DNA from: Membranihabitans maritimus | GTDB taxonomy: Bacteria; Bacteroidota; Bacteroidia; Chitinophagales; Saprospiraceae | Length of the DNA stretch: 64,000 bases | Assembly: GCF_021729145.1 (NCBI RefSeq) | Contig: NZ_JAJSLW010000001.1 | Span: forward strand, 62,001 to 126,000 | Direction of reading: 5' to 3' | Shown here: in pieces, positions 57,624 to 64,000 of the stretch | How the letters are laid out: every line of letters begins with the position of its first letter | How positions within the stretch are numbered: position 1 is the stretch's first letter | Notes under the pieces: generated by a model | Database searches by the model: none | Seen by the model: the letters and a program-made list of their open reading frames with translations, nothing else | What the model was told of the DNA's origin: nothing | Made by a program: the position numbers and the translations under genes

Positions 57624-58697
57624 ATGGATAAGCAAAAAAAATCCAATAAACAATACGGCATCAAAGAGATAGCTAAAAGAGCCAATGTTTCAATTGCTAC
57701 AGTAGATCGCGTAATTCACAACCGAACAGGTGTGGCCCAAAAGACAAAAGAAAAAATTCAGAAAATAATCAAAGAAATCGATTATCAACCCAATTTATTG
57801 GCGAGTCGATTAAAATCCAATAAAGAATTTGTATTGGCTGTCTTAATCCCCAAAGTGTCTGAAAATACTAATTTCTGGGAAGCTCCGTATAATGGTATAC
57901 TAAAGGCAAAAGAAGAAATCGAAAAGTATGGTGTAATTTTTAAAACCTTCCTTTTCGAACTTTCCAATAAAGATTCATTTATGGAATCCGCCATCGCACT
58001 TCTCGATGAAAATGTAGATGGGATCCTGATGGCACCGTCTTTTGTCAAGGAAGCGGAGCAAGTAGTAAAAATTTATGAAAAAGAAAAAATACCTTACTTA
58101 TTTATTGACTCCAATATTGCCGCAAATGGGAGTATTACCTATATAGGTCCCAATCTATACCACAGTGGTTTTGTAGGAGCTCAATTGACCAAATATGTCC
58201 TGCACAATGAAAAAGATGAAATCCTTGTGACCAATATTTCAAAAACGGATACGAATATTGACAACCTTAAACAAATTGAAAAGGGGTTTTCAGATTATAT
58301 TACCACTAATAAAATTCACAATAGACTTCAATCAATAGCCATAAAAGACGGAGACTATAATCAATTTAAAACCGAACTCGATAGTTTTCTGGAAATTAAT
58401 CCAAACATAAAATCCATTTTTGTCACCAATTCCAGAGTATTTTCCATTGCACGATATTTAAAAGAAACCAATCGAAGAAATATTACTCTAATTGGATTTG
58501 ACTTTATTGCAGAAAACGTCAAATATTTAAAAGAAGGGGTAATCGATTTTCTCATTTGCCACAAACCAGAAGAACAAGGTTACAGAGGTATTATGTCTCT
58601 TTATCACCATTTGATACTTATGCAAAAAGTAGAAAAAACACAGTTTATGCCGATTGATATTGTTACGAAAGAAAATTGTGACTTCTACCCGAATTAA
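57624..58697 (+). CDS. LacI-family transcriptional regulator
   Basis: 357 residues. N-terminal helix-turn-helix (YGIKEIAKRANVSIATVDRV) and hinge helix (PNLLASRLKSN), then a periplasmic-binding-protein-like sensor domain (LAVLIPKVSENTNFW, ILMAPSFVKEA, YLFIDSNIA, IFVTNSRVF, LIGFDFIAENV). Expected to repress or activate the genes downstream in response to a sugar. A perfect LacI-type palindrome lies 143 bases after its stop, just before the sulfatase gene, which is the natural target. This locus is therefore under a different control type from the ECF/FecR loci to the left. Confidence 0.94.
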   Translation: MDKQKKSNKQYGIKEIAKRANVSIATVDRVIHNRTGVAQKTKEKIQKIIKEIDYQPNLLASRLKSNKEFVLAVLIPKVSENTNFWEAPYNGILKAKEEIEKYGVIFKTFLFELSNKDSFMESAIALLDENVDGILMAPSFVKEAEQVVKIYEKEKIPYLFIDSNIAANGSITYIGPNLYHSGFVGAQLTKYVLHNEKDEILVTNISKTDTNIDNLKQIEKGFSDYITTNKIHNRLQSIAIKDGDYNQFKTELDSFLEINPNIKSIFVTNSRVFSIARYLKETNRRNITLIGFDFIAENVKYLKEGVIDFLICHKPEEQGYRGIMSLYHHLILMQKVEKTQFMPIDIVTKENCDFYPN

Positions 58698-58839
58698 AAG
58701 TGAAATAATTATCATACAATTTGCCCCCAGATTACCCGTAAAATTTTAGTCTTACTAACTCTATTTTTGAAGTCATTTCAAAAAATATTCAATATTGTGG
58801 GCGTAAACCTTTTGGGGTTTCAAATTTTTTCTATATCTT

Positions 58840-58855
58840 TCGGTAACGTTACCGA
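58840..58855. promoter_or_regulatory. Perfect 16-bp palindrome, probable LacI-family operator
   Basis: TCGGTAACGTTACCGA is its own reverse complement and has the central CG typical of LacI-family operators. It is between the lacI-type gene and the plus-strand sulfatase operon. A TATTTTTG box at 58762-58769 (exact TAnnTTTG) lies about 70 bases upstream, so binding could block elongation; or the true promoter overlaps the operator and is unrecognised. Confidence 0.75.
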
Positions 58856-58927
58856 TATAATTGTAAAAGTCATATATAGATATTCAACCTTTACAAAACG
58901 AAGTTGTGGTTTTTTTATAGTTAATTG

Positions 58928-58967
58928 AGGCAGAGCGCTAATTCTAATTAGTTTCTCTGCCTTTTTT
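58928..58967 (+). terminator. Rho-independent-type hairpin in the leader of the locus D operon
   Basis: AGGCAGAG (58928-58935) pairs with CTCTGCCT (58955-58962), and inside it CTAATT pairs with AATTAG around a two-base loop. Six T follow (58962-58967). It lies after the operator and before the sulfatase start, so it either ends a short leader RNA (attenuation) or is the late terminator of the lacI-type gene, 230 bases past its stop. Confidence 0.65.
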
Positions 58968-59113
58968 GATTATAAAAATTGCTTCATTCCAACGATTCCA
59001 TTCCCCCAATGTTTGGCATATCATTAAACGCTACCATACTACAAAGTTATGGTATAGAACGCTATCACCTATTTTTATTATATTTCATGAAAATTCTAAC
59101 GAAACTTACTTTC

Positions 59114-60535
59114 ATGAAAAATACTTTTTATCCCTTCTTTACCTTATTAATTTTATGTATTACCTGTACTATAACCGTTTCAGGTCAATCACATTCAGAC
59201 AGACCCAATTTTATCATCGTTGTATCCGATGACCAGGGGTATGGAGATGCAGGATACAATGGCAATGAAGAAATTATAACCCCCAATATGGATGCACTTG
59301 CCAATTCAGGATTTCGACTGGACAGGTATTACAGTGCACCGGTGTGTTCACCCACACGGGCCAGTATACTCACAGGAAGATATCCTACCCGTACCGGTGT
59401 ATTTAAATGGGGACACGCCTTGCGGCCGCAAGAACATACTATTGCCAATATTCTAAAAGACAACGGCTACCGTACCGGTTTTTTTGGAAAATGGCATTTG
59501 GGATCTCTCCGCGAAGATCAACCTACAAACCCGGAGGCTCATGGATTTGAAACCTGGTACGCCGCAGCAAATTTTTATGAAAACGATCCCTGGATGAGCC
59601 ACAATGGTCATCCTGTACAATTATCAGGTGAAAGCTCTGACGTCACTGTAGAACTTGCTTTGGAATTTATCGAAGAGATATACCAAAACGAAACACCTTT
59701 TCTCGTATTTGTTTGGCTGGGATCACCCCACCTACCCCATGAAGCAGAAGATTTCCTGAAAAACCTTTACCCGGACCAACCGGAAAACATGAAAAATTAC
59801 TACGGAGAAATTACGGGAATCGATCTTGCTTTGGGTAAATTACGAAACCGATTGAATAAATTAGGTATCTCAGAAAATACCCTTCTATGGTACTCCAGTG
59901 ACAATGGTGGGAAACTCCCCGAAGCAAATAACGGTATTCTAAGTGATCAAAAAGGTACCTTGTACGAAGGGGGTATCCGCATACCTTCTTTGTTGGAATG
60001 GCCGGGAATGATAGCCACGGGAAATAGTAAAGTACCTGCTGGAACGGTCGATGTTTTCCCTACGTTACTGGATTTTGCAAATATCGATATGGATATAGAC
60101 TATCCGATAGATGGTATAAGCCTCGCTCCTTTACTAAGAGGCGAAATGAAAGCACGAAATAGTCCTTTGGGCTTTTGGGATTACAGCGAAATTAAAGGGC
60201 ACAGTATGAGAAGCGACCAAATAATTCAAAACTATAAAAAATATTTGGATGGAGAAGCAGACGAAAGTGTAATTAATGATGCCCTGTTAAATACACCTGA
60301 CCAAAATTATATAGGGTTGGAAAAATACCCGTATTCAGGCGGTTTTGCATGGATTGAAGAAGACTGGAAATTACACCAAAAGGGAAATTCCTTTGAACTA
60401 TACAACCTGGCAGAAGATCCGGGAGAAAAAAACAACCTCATTTCCAACTACCCGGAAAAAAGTAAAAGCATGAAGTCTAATTTAAGAAAATGGCAAGAAT
60501 CCGTTATCCGAAGCATCAAAGGCTATGATTACTAA
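59114..60535 (+). CDS. S1-family sulfatase (locus D)
   Basis: 473 residues from the ATG at 59114, which starts a proper signal peptide (MKNTFYPFFTLLILCI, ending VSGQ). An ATG at 59087 and a TTG at 58979 lie upstream in frame but would place charged or unrelated sequence before it. Motif C78-S-P-T-R followed by ASILTGRYPTRTG; metal site IVVSDDQGYGDAGYNG; GKWHLGSLRED; SSDNGGKLPE. Probably under the LacI-type operator at 58840. Followed by the BNR_4 lipoprotein gene after 33 bases, so the two should act on the same glycan. Confidence 0.95.
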   Translation: MKNTFYPFFTLLILCITCTITVSGQSHSDRPNFIIVVSDDQGYGDAGYNGNEEIITPNMDALANSGFRLDRYYSAPVCSPTRASILTGRYPTRTGVFKWGHALRPQEHTIANILKDNGYRTGFFGKWHLGSLREDQPTNPEAHGFETWYAAANFYENDPWMSHNGHPVQLSGESSDVTVELALEFIEEIYQNETPFLVFVWLGSPHLPHEAEDFLKNLYPDQPENMKNYYGEITGIDLALGKLRNRLNKLGISENTLLWYSSDNGGKLPEANNGILSDQKGTLYEGGIRIPSLLEWPGMIATGNSKVPAGTVDVFPTLLDFANIDMDIDYPIDGISLAPLLRGEMKARNSPLGFWDYSEIKGHSMRSDQIIQNYKKYLDGEADESVINDALLNTPDQNYIGLEKYPYSGGFAWIEEDWKLHQKGNSFELYNLAEDPGEKNNLISNYPEKSKSMKSNLRKWQESVIRSIKGYDY

Positions 60536-60568
60536 AACCTCTGTTTCATAACTATAATGTAATCTGAA

Positions 60569-61906
60569 ATGCTAAGATGCAACCTTCAAGCCTGTATTAA
60601 AATAACACTACTATCAATAGTAGTAGTTGCATGTAATACTATAAAAAAAAGTACCATTAATCACCGAATTGAAAAAAAATCCCTGGAATATGATTTGATT
60701 ACAGAAGATGGAGCCTGGTGTTGGTTTTCTGATCCCAGGGCATTGTATTACAAAGGTAATCTTGAGAAGATTTATTGGGGATATATCAATAGCCAGGGAG
60801 ATGTTATGGTCAGTTCTCGCAATCAAAAAAATCAAAAAATTGAAAATTTTATTTTACATGACACTCTGGAGATTGACGATCATAATGTACCCTCACTTTT
60901 AATGCTTCCCTCTGGTCACTTACTCGCATTTTACAACGAACACAACGGGAATGTATACATGAGAAAAAGTATAAACCCGGAAGATATCACCCGTTGGCAA
61001 CCGGAACAAATAATCGCAAAAAAAGAGAGAGACTTCAATTACACATATACTAATCCTGTACGGCTGGAAAGTGAAAATGGACGGATTTATATATTTGGCA
61101 GAAAAGTTGGCCCCACCCGATCATTTGATAACTGGAAACAATATTATAAATTTTCTGATGACAATGGAGAAACCTGGAGTGATGAAAAAATAATCTTTGA
61201 CAACGAAGGTCGGATCAACCCTCCGTATATGAAAGTATTTTCCAAAGGAAAGTCAAGAATAGATTTTCTATTTACCGACGGCCATCCCAAAATTGGGGAC
61301 GATGTCTCAGTTTACCATATGTATTATGAAAATGGAAAATTCTACCAAACCAATGGGTCCGTATTGTCAAATTCGATACAACTCCCCATTCCTATGTCCA
61401 GGGTCAATAAAGTTTACGACGCCCGAAAATCTAAAATAAGGGGATGGATTTGGGATATTGGTTTGAATAATCAAAATCATCCTGTTATTACATATGCCAG
61501 ATTTCCCAGGGAAACAGACCATAGATACCACTATGCCTACTGGGATGGTCGGGAATGGATAGACCAGGAGATTGCACGGGCCGGTGGCTTTATGACCGCT
61601 CTAAATCAAGGGGATGAAGTGAGAGAAGGTCATTATTCAGGGGGAATTGTGCTTAATACCCAAAATACTAACCAGGTTATTTTATCCCGGCAAATAAACG
61701 GACACTTTGAACTGGAAGAAAAATTGCACATGCAGTACGGGAATTGGAAAACCACAACCCTAACTTCCAATTCCGAAAAGGATAATACAAGACCTTACAT
61801 TATTCCTGGCCTATCCAATTATCCTATTATCTTGTGGATGAGCGGTTATTACAACCATTATACTAAATACAATACCGGAATACGATTATTTGAATATAAA
61901 AAATGA
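60569..61906 (+). CDS. BNR_4-type propeller lipoprotein
   Basis: 445 residues, lipoprotein signal (SIVVVAC22-N). Core begins GAWCWFSDPRALYYKG, with further blocks NVPSLLMLPSGHLLAFYNEH, FSDDNGETWSDEK (an Asp box), RINPPYMKVFSKGKSRIDFL and HYAYWDGREWIDQEIARAGG. This is the BNR_4 propeller group. From memory, beta-propeller polysaccharide lyases acting on ulvan resemble this group, so a lyase is a reasonable candidate, but catalytic residues cannot be assigned here. A sulfatase just upstream and a symporter downstream fit breakdown of a sulfated algal glycan. Confidence 0.86.
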   Translation: MLRCNLQACIKITLLSIVVVACNTIKKSTINHRIEKKSLEYDLITEDGAWCWFSDPRALYYKGNLEKIYWGYINSQGDVMVSSRNQKNQKIENFILHDTLEIDDHNVPSLLMLPSGHLLAFYNEHNGNVYMRKSINPEDITRWQPEQIIAKKERDFNYTYTNPVRLESENGRIYIFGRKVGPTRSFDNWKQYYKFSDDNGETWSDEKIIFDNEGRINPPYMKVFSKGKSRIDFLFTDGHPKIGDDVSVYHMYYENGKFYQTNGSVLSNSIQLPIPMSRVNKVYDARKSKIRGWIWDIGLNNQNHPVITYARFPRETDHRYHYAYWDGREWIDQEIARAGGFMTALNQGDEVREGHYSGGIVLNTQNTNQVILSRQINGHFELEEKLHMQYGNWKTTTLTSNSEKDNTRPYIIPGLSNYPIILWMSGYYNHYTKYNTGIRLFEYKK

Positions 61907-62649
61907 GTAATAAATGCGTTGTTTTCAGCATTAGTCCTTCGTAACAGATTACCTCAGTTATAGACCGTTATTTTATTTATATCTTACCCAAATTTGCAAC
62001 GGAAAACCTTAGGCATATACTGAAGATATTTTATAAAAAACCTATTGAATATTAATTCGCTTTATACATGGAAACCCCGCCACGAAGTGATCCTTAGGGT
62101 AAAGACTTTCGGAAAACTATGCCGATTTTACATAAAAATATTTGATCCCCAATGTAATATCCCTGAGTAAAGATGATGAGAGTATTCACACTATATCATT
62201 TTTAGCACTCCTCATAGCTATTTTCGATATATACCGAAAAGAAAATGCATATAAGGAATAGTAGCATGGTTCGCCAGTAGAATTTTATCCGGAAAATTCA
62301 ACACAAGGAAAGGAAATGGCCAGAAATGATATTCCTTTACCCCATATATTAGATACTAACTAGAGAATATTGTCATCAAATTCTACACCTCCCGGTTGAT
62401 ATAGCTAATTATTGAAAAATAATACCGGTTTTTAAAAAGATAATAATATCATATTTAAAAATAATACGGGATCTTTGAAAATACAGATATTCCGGGTAAG
62501 AAAAGCGAAAGAAATCGGAATTTAATGAAATATGTAGTCATTTTTCTCCACCTCTGTATGAATTTCTTTGGTGCAGAATGTGAAGAAACAAGGCTCGTCT
62601 CCCGGATCAATCGTCATGGTTATAGTCTTTAAATTTAAATAATGAATAC
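61907..62649. other. Large intergenic gap, no gene seen
   Basis: 743 AT-rich bases between the BNR_4 gene and the symporter fusion. All six frames are broken by frequent stops. No strong hairpin with T-run, no repeat shared with other parts of the window. A promoter for the fusion gene must lie here but no exact TAnnTTTG was recognised near its start. Confidence 0.5.
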
Positions 62650-64000
62650 GTGAAGCAAAGGTACCACATTCAATTTTTTTTAATTATCCTTTTATCTATA
62701 CTATATAAATCGTCGGTATATGCCCAGGAAATTAATTTTGCAGGCTTTTTAAAAAACACGGTTGAATCCGACCAGGCCTTTTGGGTTAGGGTGCATGCTG
62801 CCGAAGCTTTGATTACAAATAATTATTCTCTTAATTCGCAAGATATTTTTGCGAAAGAACTACAAGGAAATAGTTCGGAAAAAATTGGTGCTCTCAGGGT
62901 ACTCTATAAGGGAAGTGCGCAGGATACTTTGAAAAAAGATAGTATTGCCCGTGAAATATTAAATGTTTTTACCACATCTGAAGATCATAGAACCCGATTA
63001 GTAGCACTGGAAACAATGGGAAAATTGGGACTTTTCTTTCCAAAAAATAAAGAAATATCAGAAATTGCCAGTCAGGGGAACGGAGGAATGCAAACCATGG
63101 CACAATGGGTAGTAGCAAATTCCGGGAAGGAGAAGGACGTTGAAGCTTTGTGTGATTTTTTATTCTCTAATGATACCACTCAATTCAGATACGCAGCCTA
63201 CGCATCAGGGTTTTTAAAGCCTTTGTCGAATCATCTGTTCAACCAATTGAAAAGGAAATACGAAGAACTTGAAGAGAACCATCCGTTCAGGGTGTATCTG
63301 GTAAGTGCATTATGGGTTCATTCCACTGAAATCGAAAAAAATGGATATTTGGATGATTTATTGTCCTATAGGAATGGAGAAAAATACGAACGATACGAAG
63401 TTTTTCAGGCCTTCTCAAAAAAGGGATATCCTGAAGTGCTAAAAACGGCTGAAGAGTCTTTTTCTGATGGAGATACTGATGTGAAGGTCAGTATTGCCCA
63501 AGCATACATTTCTAATGAAGAACTTACGCAAAGTCATGTCGGTTGGTTGGATTGGGTTATACTAATTGTATATGGCATCTTGCTATTGAGTATAGGTTGG
63601 ATTTATTCTTATCTACAGAAAAGTAAGGAAGATTATTTTTTAGGTGGTGGGAATGTGAATCCTTTGGTATCAGGTATTTCAATGTATGTGTCTTTTTTTA
63701 GTGCTATCACTTATCTTGCTACCGCAGGGGAAGTTATAAAAAATGGCCCATTGATTCCACTTATTACCATTGCGGCGGCTCCGGTGATTTTTATTTTGGG
63801 AAGTTATCTACTCATTCCATTTTTCATGAACCTCAAGATGATCAGTGCTTATGAAATATTGGAAAAACCCCTGGGGGTCAAAGTCCGTAAAACTGGATCT
63901 GTTATCTTTTTGATGACCCGAATTGTATGGATGGCGTTATTGATATTTTTAGCTTCCAAGGCAATGGTCGTCATGATGGGCTGGGGCAACAGCACGATCG
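62650..64000 (+). CDS. HEAT-repeat/sodium:solute symporter fusion, cut by right edge
   Basis: Open frame from a GTG at 62650 to the window end (450 codons); no in-frame ATG is available before it. Residues 1-26 are a signal sequence (QFFLIILLSILYKSSVYAQ). Residues about 30-290 are all-helical with HEAT-like repeats (FWVRVHAAEALI, EKIGALRVLYKGS, HRTRLVALETMGKLG, VRVYLVSALW-like HPFRVYLVSALWVHS, DVKVSIAQAYISN). From about 298 membrane helices begin, followed by the SSS signature SKEDYFLGGGNVNPLVSGIS and FFSAITYLATAGEVIKNG. So a periplasmic helical domain of about 260 residues is joined to a sodium symporter. The helical part may dock a binding protein or enzyme. Confidence 0.88.
   Translation, partial: MKQRYHIQFFLIILLSILYKSSVYAQEINFAGFLKNTVESDQAFWVRVHAAEALITNNYSLNSQDIFAKELQGNSSEKIGALRVLYKGSAQDTLKKDSIAREILNVFTTSEDHRTRLVALETMGKLGLFFPKNKEISEIASQGNGGMQTMAQWVVANSGKEKDVEALCDFLFSNDTTQFRYAAYASGFLKPLSNHLFNQLKRKYEELEENHPFRVYLVSALWVHSTEIEKNGYLDDLLSYRNGEKYERYEVFQAFSKKGYPEVLKTAEESFSDGDTDVKVSIAQAYISNEELTQSHVGWLDWVILIVYGILLLSIGWIYSYLQKSKEDYFLGGGNVNPLVSGISMYVSFFSAITYLATAGEVIKNGPLIPLITIAAAPVIFILGSYLLIPFFMNLKMISAYEILEKPLGVKVRKTGSVIFLMTRIVWMALLIFLASKAMVVMMGWGNSTI

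Noticed and set aside
1-64000. Integrated phage, CRISPR array, tRNA or insertion-sequence transposase
   Set aside because: No array-like direct repeats, integrase, structural phage genes, tRNA cloverleaf or transposase motifs were recognised on either strand.

Overview
The window is AT-rich DNA from a member of the phylum Bacteroidota, probably a marine polysaccharide degrader. The evidence is three SusC-type outer-membrane transporters (two with their SusD partner), three ECF sigma/FecR anti-sigma pairs, seven S1-type sulfatases, Bacteroidota -7 promoter boxes (TAnnTTTG) and several periplasmic or surface glycan enzymes. Genus cannot be settled from this sequence. No tRNA, rRNA, CRISPR array, transposase or phage gene was seen.

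Layout. (1) 1-3906: left locus A, a SusC gene running off the left edge, with its FecR anti-sigma factor and divergent ECF sigma gene. (2) 3987-21487: locus B, a tight minus-strand operon FecR-SusC-SusD-M14-M14-BNR-BNR-BNR-SSS symporter-FAD oxidoreductase-sulfatase, with its ECF sigma gene divergent at the head. (3) 21488-28290: a mixed stretch with a fold-back repeat, a zinc dehydrogenase, asnA, a sulfatase, an AlbA/ATPase-type regulator broken by a stop codon, and a DUF4886 protein. (4) 28523-57224: locus C, about 29 kb, all minus strand except its sigma gene. It holds FecR-SusC-SusD, two sulfatases, a GH92-like protein, then a sugar-catabolism run (MFS, AGE isomerase, HPS/KGPDC-like TIM barrel, zinc dehydrogenase, SDR, TIM-barrel epimerase, esterase), two paralogous bicupins flanking a HEAT-tailed sulfatase, another sulfatase and a GH2. 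(5) 57322-64000: a fold-back element, then locus D on the plus strand: a LacI-type regulator, a perfect 16-bp palindromic operator, a terminator-like hairpin, a sulfatase, a BNR_4 lipoprotein, and a HEAT-repeat/sodium-solute-symporter fusion cut by the right edge.

How it works together (inference). Each SusC carries an N-terminal STN domain, so binding of its glycan should signal through FecR to release the ECF sigma factor that turns on the same locus. Surface and periplasmic sulfatases, GH92, GH2 and propeller proteins strip sulfated glycans. SSS or MFS carriers bring sugars across the inner membrane, and cytoplasmic oxidoreductases, isomerases and a decarboxylase/aldolase-like enzyme process them. 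Locus C shows no sugar kinase and its GH92 has Gln where the family's acid Glu is expected. Locus B joins two M14 metallopeptidase-like proteins and three tandem propeller proteins to SusCD. These are the parts most likely to hide new biochemistry. No sulfatase-maturing enzyme is encoded here, so it must lie elsewhere.
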